A DNA stretch of 64,000 nucleotides from Datnioides undecimradiatus (GCA_008933995.1 WARS01001497.1:3934900-3998899), one strand, 5' to 3'. Positions 43,235 to 64,000 are shown, counted from the stretch's first letter. Notes: generated from the letters alone by a model not told the origin. Made by a program: numbers and translations.

Positions 43235-43920
43235 TGCCGCCCTGCGTGCTGGGAAATGTAGTTCAACTGACGGGTCTTGTAAATTTCACAAGCCAATCAT
43301 AACCAACCGGTCATCATCTCATCCAATCACTGCGCGTTAAAAGACTCATTGCCAATTACAGCGCTCCAAGACCCCCAGCAACAAATCATAGCCCCGCAAA
43401 CTCCTTTCAGCCAATCATATCGCCCCAGCCACACGGCCAGCCAATCCGATCACAACAACATCCATGATGCTGCTCGCCATTGCGCCTGCGCACACGGCAG
43501 ACAGCTGATAACTCATCTATTATGCTACTTCGCTAAATAAAAACCCTCCTGAAAACTGACCGGAGCCCGCCGCTGGACGCACCGGAGGACCGAAACACAA
43601 AGTAAACACGCGTCTCTAACGGGGAGCGGGGGGATTGGCGGGGAAACGAGTGTGCGGAGTGTGCAGAATGTGTCGGTGTGTTGGAGCCTTGCTGGTCGTT
43701 CGGCGCCTTCAGACAAAGCTCAGCTAATATGCTAACGGCTCATTAGCTAGCCAAACACCGAGCGGTAACATCCGCAAAGATTGACTCTGTAACCGCATTA
43801 ATCTGATCCCAGAGCGTCCCTTAAGCGACCAAATGTCAATATAATCCCCCAACATGTGCTCAGATATTTCCACAACAACCAGAAACTGTATCAATAATGT
43901 TTTATGTTTTCGGTAAGTAG
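43235..43920 (+). promoter_or_regulatory. brd3: Candidate brd3 promoter and 5' non-coding exon
   Basis: TGCTGGGAAATGTAGTTC (about 43248-43265) is the reverse complement of a ZNF143/THAP11-type site. It is followed by at least four CCAAT boxes as CCAATCA or CCAATCC (43290-43450). Sequence then becomes CpG-rich. A donor-like TTCGGTAAGTAG at about 43909-43920 could end a non-coding exon 1. The transcription start is not visible directly. Confidence 0.5.
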
Positions 43921-46628
43921 CCTAGCTCGGTCAGCTAGCCACCTAGCTCATCCTCTGCCTCGGCTTGCCCGCCATCTTTTTAAAGCGAGATAAATGGGAT
44001 GTTCCGTTAGCCTGCAAAACACTCACACCTGAGCAACCCGCACAGGTAGCGCGGCGGTACGGCTCTCATTTAGCAGGAAATGAGCACTTCGGCGAGTCAG
44101 ACTGTGGATGGTGATGCTGTTGACGGCATTTGTGCAGTTTCTTGGTCGCAGCCGTGTCGGTTAGCAGTTAGCTCGCTCGTTAGCCGCTGAACCTCAGGAG
44201 CACGCAGGCAGCGGCCGGGCTCCCAACATCTGTTGATCCCTGCGGATCCGGACCGGGATCTGGACTGAGTGGAGAGGCTTTACGGTGTGTTTTGTGGCTG
44301 TAATGCAGGCGGGGAGGGGGTTAGATGTTACTGCAGCTGGGCTGTAAGTAAACACGGATCTGAGCCGAGTTGGATTCGTTTTCATGCGGTTCGCGGTCCC
44401 GGTGCGAATCCCTGCTGCGGGTCTCTGAGAGGACAGGCACTCAGATTTGTTTTAAAATGTTCTTCCGATGGCTAAGACGAGAGAAACGTTAAATGCTTCA
44501 TACATGTGTGACTGTGTACATGGAGTCTTTATGGACCGGACACCGCGATGTTTTAAACTGTACAGATGAGCTGCAGCTGCGGGAGATTTCCACTGCCTGA
44601 TAACAGAAAACAACATGATCACAGAATCAAACTGTCTGACTTAACTGTCTATTAGAAACGTTCACGGTGAAGTCGCTCGATCACTGCAGCCGACTGAGCT
44701 GATCAATCAGTCAGCTGATCAACAGCAATGATCAGGCATTTGTCATGTATGACTGATTTGACCTGACTCGTCTCTGTTGTCCTGACCTGTTGCAGACAGA
44801 ACAGTGAATCCATCTGCGGTTCTGTCTGAGGTTCTGAGAGTGGTCAGCAGTTTTCAGTGCGTGAAAATATGATAAATTAACAGTTGTTAATATTCTTCGC
44901 GCTCAACACACTTAAGGTGACGAGTTACAAATTAATGTTTTTCATCAATTTTTCATTTAGTTTTTCATTTATAAGAAATAAGATGAAATGTTTAGAATAA
45001 CTGCATCTCCCTGTCACATATGATAAAAACCAGAATGTCATTTAATCAAATGCTTAAAAGATTCATGTATAAAGACAATAATGTAACGATTAGCTGATAA
45101 GTGTTATGAAAGTGTCTTGTTAACATGTTTCACAGCTGTGAAGGTTTTGGAGGATTTGTTGATTTACATCCTCTGAAGTTCTGACCATGTCGTAGCATCA
45201 GCGGGTTGACCGTCAGACCCTGCACCTGCTCCTGGTTTGCAGCGGCTCTCTTTAGGGCAGTTGTTTGTAATCTATTGATCATTTCTTAATAAATGGAGGT
45301 GAAATGCACGGCAGGTGTCCGGACGTGTAGACCGTCACCAAACTGTGTGTGGAGCTTCTGGTCTGGTTCTGGGTCATGATGTGAAACCCATCTGGTTCTA
45401 GATGAGGTGGTCAGTCCAGGTCTGTGCATCATGTGACGAGGGTGTCCAGCTGTGACTGGATGAATATTGAGAGCTTGTTGTTGATTGACAGACGACCCTC
45501 AGGATTAGTCTGTTATCATTGATGTTGAGATTACTAATCAGGTAATCGATTACGCCAATGTAAACAAACATACTTTACTTTGATTTTTCCAGTCAGTCAC
45601 CAGTTTTATATGAAGTTAAAGCAGTTTGTTGTTTCACTGCAGCTCAGGCGGAGACGTAGGCAGACTGATGTGAAGCTTTGCTGGAGTAGCCATCATGTAA
45701 ACTCACTGAGTTCACTGAAAAACAGTTGCATTAAAGTTTAGAAGCTGGTAAACACAAAAATATTAAAGTGATGAAGAAAAACCTAGAAAACCGTTGACTG
45801 TCCCGTCCAGAGAGATCTCTGACACCTCTCATGTCTGTCTGATATGCGTCACTGATCAACAGATGAGTGGTTTTGTTCAATCCAGCAGATCTAATAAAGT
45901 CTGACTCAGATAAAGGTTAGCCTGTGTGATGTGTGCAGTAGAGGTGAGCGGTTGAAGAGAGTAGAGTGGGACTGAAGCTCGTAACTTGACATTGTTCAGA
46001 TGTTGGAGGTGAAAGTGGAGACGAATCCTGCAGGATTACAAAGAAACAGCAGAAGAAGAATCCTGTGTTTAACGAAGCACGTGTGATTTCTCCTGAACAC
46101 AAAAACAGGAAACTCATCAGGACTCACATCACCAGTGCTCTAATTATGAACATGCTCATTGATTCACTGAGTGTGGTGAATGAATATGGGCGTCAGAGTC
46201 AAAGTCTGAGTCAAAGCATTAATTTAATTTTCTCTGTCCAGAAGCTGCACCAGACTTTTTCTTACAGATGATTGATTCATTTTTATGAATTATAAACTAT
46301 TAAATTGGCTGTTTCATTGTCTGTATTTGATAAATTATTGTTATTTCTCTTTAATTTGTCTCAGATGTCACTACCATTATGCATGTACCATCCCACAGGA
46401 TAAAACACTTCACAGTGTGAGCTGAGCATCTGTCCAGAACGGACACCATTGGTCGGTTTAGTTGATGATGCGTGGATGCAGGTTGCTGCGCCACCTCCCT
46501 GTCTGTCTGCGCTTATTCATGATTCACAGACAAAAACCGAAACTTTTAAAGTTTGAAAAATGAAAAATTTGGATCAGATGTTCCCGGTGGTCTAACGATG
46601 CTAACGATGTCTGTTGTTTCTCCATCAG
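43921..46628. other. Probable brd3 first intron
   Basis: CpG-rich at the start (to about 44450), then unremarkable AT-rich DNA. No coding exon recognised on either strand. Confidence 0.4.
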
Positions 46629-46729
46629 GTTGTGCGATGGGAGTTTGTCTCCTCGGGAGAAACATCGAGCTGAAGAATCAACACCAACAACACCTGAGCT
46701 GAACACACACGAACGTCCACCTGTGTGTC

Positions 46730-46796
<67 letters not shown>

Positions 46797-46879
46797 CTCA
46801 GACCACAGAGGGAGAGTTTTTCATCTTCAGGCCAGACACTGCCTTCCCACGGTGCATTGTTGCGTCACTGTCGTCCACC
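46629..46879 (+). promoter_or_regulatory. brd3: brd3 5' UTR exon with uORF and CA tract
   Basis: An acceptor (TCTCCATCAG, ending at 46628) opens the exon that carries the brd3 start codon. The leader contains an upstream ATG at 46637 with a 21-codon uORF ending at 46702, then a CA run (about 46732-46792), then the main start in a good context (CCACCATGT at 46880). Confidence 0.6.
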
Positions 46880-51567
<4,688 letters not shown>

Positions 51568-51600
51568 ACACACAGACACACACACACAGAGGTTTATCCA

Positions 51601-51640
<40 letters not shown>

Positions 51641-54600
51641 AACTCAGTCGACACAGTTAACACATGCAGACAAACACACATCCATGTAAACTTCCATCCT
51701 GAACACATACACAAAAGATAGAGACTCTCTGAACTCCTTACAGCACACACAGACACACACACACACACACACACACTCTCATATATATATATATACACAG
51801 CACACACGTGCGCGCACCCAGACTTGGAGACTGTATGTAAATAGGCTGACCTGTTTTTTAGCTCCTAGTGTCGTTTTCTTTCTTTCTTTTTTCCTGCGAA
51901 GAGATGAGAAGAAGAAGGGAGGGCAAGGTAGAGAGACAGGCAGCCCCTCTGTCTGTCTGAGTCATGTTGGTTTGCTTGCTGCCATGGAGGATTTCTCCTT
52001 CTCCTTCTCCTTCTTGGATGGCCGGCTGTGACCCCTGACCCTGAACACATTCCAGAAGCATCATGGGAGAGGAGGAGGAGTCTCAGGGGGTTTTACTCCC
52101 ATCAGGGTTCAGAAGTTGGTACCTGTGAGACAAAGTTCAGGGCTTCTGGTGACACCTGAACTCAAGTACAGCCAATCATGTTCCCTCCACAGAGTGATGT
52201 CATCAGAGCTGGACCCACCCGTGGTTAATCATGTTGATCAACGACAATACAGGATCCTCTGATGGTTATTCATGAGTCAGCAGGTCAGAAGAACCCTCTG
52301 AGACCGGACCGGCCCTGGTCCTGCAGCCCAAACCCACAACCTACTGTCTGTCCTGGGGTCACCGGCGCCGTCAGCTCAGACGACCTTTTATTATTTTTTT
52401 TAACACTACATTTCTTTTATTTTTGTTTTTGGATTTTTCAGGTTGTGTGCTGAACTTGTTTGTGTCTTCTGAGGTTCCCGATCTAAAATGTCTTTGTGCC
52501 GCTGTCCTGTCCTGCCCCCGACTCCCAGCAGGCCGCAGCCCCCCAGGCTGGAGCCCAAAGGCTCGTTTAAACTTGTTTTAGCTGGAAACACAAACATCAC
52601 AAACAAGAAGAAAAAGATCTGCTGAAAAAAATCAGTTTACAGAAAATTCTCCCACAACAAATGAACTGTGAAATAAAAACGTCAGGAATTGTTTATCGGT
52701 TATTTTTATGATCATTTACTCTTTAAAATGTCCAAAAATAAAGACAACGTGTCCGTGTGAGGAGGCAGACGTGTTTTCTTCTCATCAGACGAACAAAGTG
52801 ATTTTATTTCCAACATGAAGGAAAAAGGTTCAGGCTCTTGTTGCTGCTGCAACAAACAAACATCCCAGCTGTGACCGTGTCCTCCGTCCTTGTGCAGTGA
52901 TGCTCTGCTCCCAGAGCGCCTGTCACACTCTGATCTCTCCCTGGAAGTCGTGCTCTGTGACCTTGTAAAGCTCCATCTGTGACGTCCTCTGGACCTCCTC
53001 CACTGTGTCAGAGCAGAGACCCTTCAGCTGCACCGTCACTTTGGAGGAGAAGAAGAAGTGTGTGTCTGCTGATGCAGCAGCAGGGCGGGTGCAGAGCAGC
53101 GATTGTGTTGCTGCAGCTAAAACTGTGTGTGTTCTCAGTGCTGTGTGTCCTGATGGAGAAGCAGAGCTCCACCTGTCACAGTTCAGGTGGTCGGTGCTGA
53201 GTCTCCTCCCTCAGACGCCTCAGAGCCGTGCAGCAGAGCTCTCCACTGACAGTCTGACCCTGGGGGATGAATTCACGCTGCACAACCCCGCGAATGTGGG
53301 AGGAGACAACCAGCATGTCCTCCTGATCTGACGCAGACACTTCCCTCTGTGACTCTGCAGATCCTCCACTGCAGAGGCTGCTGGTTGCTCTCTGCAGACA
53401 AACATCAGCTCCATCAGGGTCTGACTCAGGCTGAGGGTCCAGCTCTGTGGGGACCATGTGACACCTGCAGGTGGTCATGTGACTTCCTGTAACTCTGGTC
53501 CTGCAGGACAACCCTGTGTGCTATTCAGGAACTGCAGGAAATCTCTCACTCTGATTCACAGTAAATTGAATTTTGTTTTAATTATTTTAACTGTTTTAAT
53601 GTTAATCTGGTATAAAGTCTGATCTGATTGGCTGCTGCAGGCTCGTTCTGATGATTGGTTAATTGGTCAGTTTTCAGTTTTTATTTCACCTGTTATAAAG
53701 AAGCTGCATCATTAATGTTGACATCACAACCTCGACTTCACCTGATTGGTCAGCTGGAGCTTTGATCAGCTGAAATCAGACTGGTTGTTCTGGGTTTCAG
53801 TGTCAGGTGTTGACAGAAACAGGAAACAACAAGAGGCTGATTGGTCAGTCAGAGGCTCTGCTCTTTGCTGATTGGTCTGTACAGTGCTGTGGAACTCTAC
53901 TGATCATGAGACAGGCAACCTGTACAAACCTTACAGGTGTTTTGAACACATTGTGGTGTTTCTGATCTGGTTTCACTGCTGATCCAATCAATCAGATTGA
54001 TCAGATCAAGTGACTTCATCTGTTCTTTCGATGATGTTTTGACTTTTGACCCCTGCGTGCTGATGACCAAGCTGATTGGTGTAGACTGGTGGTAAAGATC
54101 CAGGCCTGATCATTGGTTATTGATGTGTTCAGGTTCACAAAGAGCACAAAGTGGGAAAGTAAAACTAATCGATTGATTGATCAGTCGGTTGATTCAGAGG
54201 ATTTTTTCTGTTACAAAAAAAAACATGTTTGTGAAGCTTTCAGCTAGATTTCATTGCCTTCATCAATTTCTTGTTGTCATGGAGACTGTTTTGTCCATTA
54301 ATTATAGAAACTCAGTCGTGTTTAAAAGCTTTAACTAGTTTGAGCTTCGTTAAGCTGAGGACTCATGTTGAGAAACTCTGACTTTTGGCTTTCACTTTGG
54401 ACATTTTACAGATGAACCAGTGAGCGATGACGTTTCCTCCCGGTGTGACAGACAGTTGGACAGCTTGTTGCCACAGTAACGCTCCTGTTTGTTTTTAGTT
54501 GATGGTCGAGCTTTGATGCTAATAGTTAATTTTTTGTATTTTAATAAGAAAAAGGAAAAACGTGATTTTATGTATTTGCATGCACTCCGGCCGTACGTTC

Positions 54601-54800
54601 TTCTTCCACATGTTTGAGCACTGTATAGTAGCTGTATAGTAGCTGTCTGACGAGTAGATGGAGCTCCGCTCGATAGAGTAGAGACGCCGAGAGGACAAAG
54701 CGACGACAAACCAAGTGAATTATTTGATGTAATTACTGATATGGGATCCTTATTTTCTGAGTTCCTTTGTTTTCATAAATAAACACATAAACTGACACGT
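51568..54800 (+). promoter_or_regulatory. brd3: brd3 3' UTR (probable extent)
   Basis: Begins with CA microsatellites (51603-51638, 51748-51776) and an AT run (51779-51795), then long unique sequence without supported exons. The farthest convincing AATAAA is at 54778-54783; an earlier candidate is AAATAAAAA at about 52672. Assigning the whole 3.2 kb to one UTR is inference. Confidence 0.5.
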
Positions 54801-55279
54801 TGACTTGACTCATCATTCACAGCTGACATCAATCCAGGTTTCTGCCTGGAGATTAAACAGCCGCCGTGGTCCAAAATGGTGCCCAGTCTTCATCTGGAAA
54901 AAGAAACAAGACTTCCTGAGGTCGGCGGCGGCGCTGCAGCATGGAAACATGGATGGGGTCTGAGGCCGAGGAGGCAGAGCTGAAACAACTTATCAACCAG
55001 CGGTGTCTGCAGCCGTGTTAGCTGTTCCAGCACTAAATGCTAACATGCTAATGTTTAGCTTAGTTTAGTGGTTAGCACCTCCTGAACAGGAAGCTCTCAA
55101 CCAACAAATCAAAACACAAGCTGAACTCAGATCAGGTGACAACTTCACCTCAGTTAATGTGAAAATAATCAGTGACGTGTTCTCTGATTGGTCAGGACTT
55201 CCTCTGTGTGAAGACTCGTTAAGGTTCTCAGTAATTAGCTGACATGAACCCACAGGAGGTGACAACAGGTGTTTGTTTA

Positions 55280-55679
55280 AACAAAGTTTATTGTGTGACA
55301 TCATCAGAGAACCGAGACCAAGCCGACCACACCCTGAACCACCTGAGCCGGAGACTCGGGTCGCATGACTTGGATCCTGGTCAACTAAAGACTCAAGTGA
55401 GTCGTCACTGTCCAGATTATAAAAGACGTTCTGATGCAATGATACAGAACCAGTGGGAAACACTTCAGGACCTGGTCTCTGGACTGGTCACGATCAGACT
55501 CCTGTTGCAGTTAAGACCAGAACCTGGACTCAAACCAACACTGTTTACTCCCCCACCCCCCCTTACACACACACACACACACACACACGGGTCCCTGCAG
55601 TGCATTCTGGTCTCTGGTTTTTCTCTGGGTCAGAAGCTTCAGTGAAACTGGACGTTTGGACACATGATGCTATATGATG
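55280..55679 (-). promoter_or_regulatory. brd3os: brd3os 3' UTR with poly(A) signal
   Basis: TTTATT at 55287-55292 gives AATAAA on the minus strand, about 390 nt after the stop. The 3' end therefore faces the brd3 poly(A) signal with about 500 bp between. A CA run lies at 55567-55588. Confidence 0.5.
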
Positions 55680-55973
55680 CTACATGATGCTGCAGATCCT
55701 GGACTGTCCTGCATCCTCCAGGCCCCTCTTGTCCCGGACCAGAACAGCCTGGTTCCCGAAGCTGCTGTACCAGGCAGACTGGCTGCGGTTCAGGTAGGTG
55801 GAGGGGGGGGCACACTGCAGCTCCTGCTGCTGCTGCTGCCAGATGAGCAGGGACGTGTCCCGGTACCGCAGCCGGAGGAACGCCTCAGATAGGGCCTTCT
55901 CTGCCAGGGGGGGGCGACCAGGATCAGCAGCCCCTCCCTGATCCTCTACAGCTGGGGGGTCACAGGCTGACAT
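55680..55973 (-). CDS. brd3os: brd3os-like conserved microprotein
   Basis: A single open frame of 97 codons on the minus strand, ATG at 55971-55973, stop at 55680-55682. From about residue 22 it carries the recognisable core [45 protein letters not shown] and a C-terminus ending in CSIM. This closely matches the small predicted protein of human BRD3OS as I remember it (about 84 residues, ending CTIM). Only the first ~20 residues differ, so the true start might come from an upstream exon. No signal peptide, membrane segment or known domain is visible. The position, convergent with the 3' end of brd3, is the same as in human. Function is unknown. Confidence 0.82.
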   Translation of the reverse strand: MSACDPPAVEDQGGAADPGRPPLAEKALSEAFLRLRYRDTSLLIWQQQQQELQCAPPSTYLNRSQSAWYSSFGNQAVLVRDKRGLEDAGQSRICSIM

Positions 55974-56299
55974 GTCATGACTCTAAAGACCACCATGGTG
56001 ACAGGAGAATCCCCCAGAAACAGACCTGACCCCCTCAGGTCCTGGTCCACCTCAGACATGTTCAGCTGGACGTCTGGTCCCAGAGCAGAACCTGAGGGAC
56101 AGAACCAGGTGAGAGGATTCAGAGTGGATCAGGAGCTGAACACACATACACACACGTGGTTGTTTAGGTTCACCCAGAGCAGCATCAATAAAGTTATTTC
56201 ACACGTGTTTATTTCCACTGGGGCTTCATCTCCTACCTCAGTGTGAGATCCATTAATGAATCATTGATCAACCTGGTTAATCGTGATGATTGACAGATC

Positions 56300-57064
56300 A
56301 GCCCCATCATATTCACAGGTACAGGTGAGGCTCAGTGGTCCTCACAAGCTGCTGACGGAGAGATTCCCCTTCAGTATTCTTCGTTAGTTTGCTAATAGTT
56401 AATGTTCAGCGGTCTCTGTGGCTCGGTGCAGTGTGGCTGTATTCAGACTCACGCTGTTTAGTTCCAGTTTAACTTAAGTCTCAGTCTGTTCGTCAGTCTG
56501 CAGACCTCCTCCTCGTGTCTCTGTCGGCTCCTGTATATTCAGCGCAAATTTAAACTGCCGTTAAACAACCGGAGACTCTTCGTTTACGCAGTGTGAAGAG
56601 CTAGCAGTTGTTAGCCGCCTGTCAGCTAATAGCTCAGACTGCTGACCAGCGCTGTTTTCACAGGCTTACAGCTAATCCTGCTGCTAGCGTCTGTTAGCCT
56701 GCAAGCTTCTGTTAGCACTTGATAGCTCGTGGAATAAACACTATGCTAAAATTCAACGCCGTGGTGACGTCACTGCATTATACATCGGATAGCAATGACG
56801 CAATGTTTCTTTAGTTTTCTCTGACGGTTTAGCTGCTGTTAGCATTGTTAACATGTCACTGGTGTGGGGAAGCCGAAGCTACTGCTGCAACCAATAGCAA
56901 CAGTGTGTCTGTAAACCTGTCCGGGTGGGAACAAACGACTCAGAAGTAGTGATCCCAAAGAAGAACAACACTGTATGTGTGTGTTCAGTGAGTGCATATA
57001 CTGCAGGCGTCTCGTTGGTCAGTGCAGTGTTTACCTGCTATAGTGCTAATGTTGCTAATGTTGC
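56300..57064. other. Possible brd3os 5' region, no exon resolved
   Basis: Upstream of brd3os on the minus strand. Moderately CpG-containing with GTTAGC-rich stretches. A promoter here is plausible but no specific element could be assigned. Confidence 0.3.
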
Positions 57065-57072
57065 TGCAGCAG

Positions 57073-57538
57073 TAGTGGTGGGCGGATCGATCCAAATATC
57101 GATATTATCGATGCCAACGTTGGTATTGATATTGATTGATACCAGTGTAATGATATCGATGATATTTGTTTTAATTTGTCCTCGAGTGATAATTTTGTGC
57201 ACTTTGTTTGGTTAAGAAAAAAAATCCAGACATGACAATGTTTGGGGGAAAATTGTTTTGTTACTGTTGTTTCTGAACAAAAACTTTTATTATTATAATA
57301 AAATATTTTCTATTTACCTATAAACTTCACCCAAATTCTGTCCTGGGTTTTAACTAATTAATAATCCAAAGGAAAAATCACAAAAACACAAAGGTCATGA
57401 AAATTCATTCAGATTTAGCAATTTGATGATGCATCCACCTTAATTATTAAAAAGTATTGGTATTGGTATCGGCGATATTGGCCCTGTATTTACTTGGTAT
57501 TGGATCGATACCAAATCTTGCAGTATCGCACACCACTA
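57073..57538. mobile_element. hAT-type non-autonomous DNA transposon (MITE)
   Basis: A 466 bp element with inverted termini TAGTGGTGGGCG / CGCACACCACTA (11 of 12 paired) and a perfect 8 bp target duplication TGCAGCAG (57065-57072 and 57539-57546), the signature of the hAT superfamily. The ends hold further self-complementary ATCGATA/TATCGAT sequence. No transposase is encoded. Confidence 0.92.
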
Positions 57539-58005
57539 TGCAGCAGTCTATCTTTGTGTTACTCTGATCTGAGGACAGTCTGTTCATCAGCTCAACAGTG
57601 ATTGGCTGAGCCCATAAGGGTCAAAGTTCAACAACATTTTTGTTTTCAGTGCTGACTGACAGGAAGAGGTACAAATGACCCATAATGCAACAGTTCCCCG
57701 TTCAGTGAGGTCTTCTTCCTCTCAGAGAGTCACATGTTCCTGATGTTGGGTTATGGGAAATGTATTTCTTCTCTGGGTCAAGATTATGAAAATAACAATG
57801 TGACCTGAACACATCATAACTGTGAGCCGCAAACGGACCTTTGACATCTGAAACTGGTGGACTGCTCCTTTAATACTGCTCTATACTGTGCGTGTGTGTT
57901 CGGTGTTTTTCCAGCCTCTCTCTGAACAGCTGACAGCAGAAGAAGAAGGCCAGCTCATCTATTAATAGCAGAGTCCCTCAGAGTCTCATACCTGATCTGT
58001 CATAG

Positions 58006-59765
<1,760 letters not shown>

Positions 59766-60275
59766 ATGGGGCCGGTCTGGACTCTGGTGACACATGCTGG
59801 ATATGTCTGGTTTGGGTCCGTTGGGACTTGACCTGGCTGGATCCTGGTTCCTCACAGTCACTGGAACAGATAGGACTGTGTTAGCATTAGCTTTAGCAAC
59901 CGCTGCACACAGTTTCACACTGTTTCATGTTTATGTGTGTGTGTGTTCTCTGTCATTTGAAAATAAGATCTGATCATTTTTTTTACAAATCACAACTAAA
60001 GATCAAATCAGAATATGAAAATATTGATTAATTGATCAGTTTGTTATCAGCAGTCGATCAGATCTCAGACATTATTGAGCTGTAGCTCGTCTCGGTTCAT
60101 CAGCTGTGTTAACGCCTTCAAACGCAGACTTGGGTCTGGGATCAGCTGACCAGATAGACGGATGGACACTGAGCTGTGACGAGTCAGCAGAAACACGTGG
60201 ACTAATGGACACCACAAAAGAAGAAACGACGTGATCAAACAGTTTAAACTCATCTGTTTTGTTTGAATAAAAACT
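59766..60275 (+). promoter_or_regulatory. plpp7: plpp7 3' UTR and poly(A) signal
   Basis: TAG ends at 59765; the first convincing AATAAA downstream is at 60266-60271. Confidence 0.55.
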
Positions 60276-61140
60276 ATTTTCTCTGTTTGTCTGTGGTGAG
60301 CCCAGTGCATCATGGGAAGTGTCCTGCAGTGGAGACTTCCTGTCAGCACTGAGCTGGATCTGGATCAGCTGAGGGTCCTCAGAGACCTGTTGGGACAGCC
60401 TGATACCACAGAGCTGCAGTGATCCAGTCAGGAGAAACAAAAGCATGGGCTAGTTTTCCTGCATCAGTCTGAGACTGATGCTGGTGATGCTGCGCAGGTG
60501 AAAAGGCCTTAGAGATGAGTTTGATGTGGAGGTAAAGGACTCGTCCTGATCAGAGACCACACCCGGGTCCCTGACAATGGAGCAGGAGGCCACGCCCCCT
60601 CACAGAGTCTGTCTGTAGAGGATGAATTTTCAACAACAGCAACTTCAGTTTGTCTGAGTTCAGCAGCAGGATCCTGCAGCTCCTCAGCTCTTTGTGTCCT
60701 TCAGAATGGCTTGAGGTTCAGCCGACTGCCTGGTCTCACCTAGTTTGATCAGTAGGTGTAGTTACATGTTGTCTGCGTAACAGTGAACGTTCATGAGTGA
60801 TCTGTAATGGTGTCGTCTGGTGGCAGCAGACATCAGGTGAAGCGAGCCAAACACAAAACCTGTGGACTGACTGACACTGGTGTGTGGAGGATGTGGACTG
60901 GTTCAGACTGGGATCTGTCTGATGAATGAGACTGGAACCAGCTCAGTTTGGATCCTGTGATGCTGATGAACCGTCCCAGTCTCTGTATCAGGATGAGATC
61001 TGACAGCACGAGGACTGAGACACATCCTTCGTCTGACGCAGGGACTTCAACCAGAATCTGCGTCCACACTGAAAACACTCACATTCACTCACATACACAG
61101 ACAAACAAACAAACAAACACACACACACGGCTCATCGTCA
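60276..61140. other. plpp7-wdr5 convergent intergenic region
   Basis: The stretch 60390-61070 resembles degraded LINE-type sequence (for example ATGTTGTCTGCGTAACAGTG near 60765), but no frame is clear. Nothing else recognised. Confidence 0.35.
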
Positions 61141-61144
61141 AAAA

Positions 61145-61931
61145 TCTTTATTTACAAATAACTGAAAACAGATGCTAGAGCATCATTTAAACAAAGTTCG
61201 TTTGTTTTCTCAGCTGATCAGTTTGAGACGTGATGGTGATGGTGTTGATGGTGATGGTGATGATGATGATGGTGAGCTGCTGTTTATTTTTCCAACAGGA
61301 CAGAGTCAGTGAACGCAGCAGAGCTACAAACACACGTGCATCAGTTGCTATAGCAACTATCACACCAGACAGTGGGCGTGTCCCACCGCCAAGACATTTT
61401 CCAGTTTAACAATAAAACTGTCACTCAAACTGTTGCTTAGCAACACAAATGCAATGTCATATTTTCTGATGCAGCGTCACAAAAAGATGATAAAGTGTAC
61501 TTTAGTAAAAAGGACAAGTTCAGTGTTTTCAGCCTCAGCATCAAAGAAACAAAGTGTCTGACAGGAAGTGATGGCCGCCTCTGAACTACTGCCTCTTTTA
61601 TTGTGAAAGGGAGGAAGTGATGACTTTGTATTAACATGAGGTCCTGGAGCTGACCACTTCCTGTTTATAAAACGTTCATCAGTCCGTTTTGAAAAACACT
61701 GAACTCTGCCTTTAAACCAGCTCCAGCCTAATCTCAGGATCAGGTGACTCTAGTCGTGAGGGGTCTGGACCTGTGGGACTGAAGTGGTTTCTGGTGTGAC
61801 AGCTGGACTCTGGGTCCTGGTCTGACTGCGTGCTCAAGGCTCTGTGACAAACTGAATCTGTTTTCATTAATAATCTGTGTTTGTCTGTGCGACCCAGTTA
61901 AAGAGGGGCAGTTCTGGTTCTGGACTTCAGT
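61145..61931 (-). promoter_or_regulatory. wdr5: wdr5 3' UTR and poly(A) signal
   Basis: TTTATT at 61147-61152 is AATAAA on the minus strand, about 780 nt after the stop. A nearer candidate, TTTATT at about 61597-61602, could give a shorter UTR. Confidence 0.5.

Positions 61932-64000
<2,069 letters not shown>

Overview
The window looks like genomic DNA of a ray-finned (teleost) fish. The genes are vertebrate genes with GT-AG introns. The intergenic DNA is full of CA/TG microsatellites and minisatellites, and it carries typical fish mobile DNA: L1-like and L2/Rex-like LINEs, a Tc1 remnant, a solo LTR and a hAT-type MITE. The gene set (grin1, nacc2, brd3, a brd3os-like ORF, plpp7, wdr5) corresponds to genes on human 9q34, so this is a conserved vertebrate neighbourhood.

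Layout: (1) 1-2400, minus strand: the 5' part of a gene with a peptidase C80-like domain, the fold of bacterial toxin autoprocessing proteases; it runs off the left edge. (2) 2.9-12 kb: minisatellite, nested and broken LINE/LTR/Tc1 copies, and microsatellites. (3) 12.4-31.2 kb, minus strand: grin1 (NMDA receptor subunit GluN1), with 18 exons whose reading phases all join, including the N1, C1 and C2' splice cassettes. The exons upstream of N1 were not found. (4) 35.1-41.1 kb, plus strand: nacc2 (BTB-BEN repressor), seven coding exons, transcribed divergently from grin1. (5) 43.2-54.8 kb, plus strand: brd3 (BET bromodomain protein), eleven coding exons, with a CpG- and CCAAT-rich promoter candidate. 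(6) 55.3-56.0 kb, minus strand: a 97-residue ORF matching the brd3os microprotein, tail-to-tail with brd3. (7) 58.1-59.8 kb, plus strand: plpp7, four coding exons. (8) 61.1-64 kb, minus strand: the 3' half of wdr5, eight exons, running off the right edge.

Exon boundaries were placed by hand from splice sites, frame and family knowledge. Summed lengths and phases were checked for every multi-exon gene. The genes do not form an operon-like unit. brd3 (acetyl-lysine reader), wdr5 (WD40 scaffold of H3K4 methyltransferase complexes) and nacc2 (BTB-BEN repressor) all act on chromatin; grin1 is a synaptic channel.

Most worth a second look: the C80-domain gene, the stop-free in-frame intron of plpp7, the triplicated splice donor in brd3, the apparently absent brd3 C-terminal segment, the missing grin1 5' exons next to an ambiguous base, and an inverted pair of unclassified repeats 20 kb apart.
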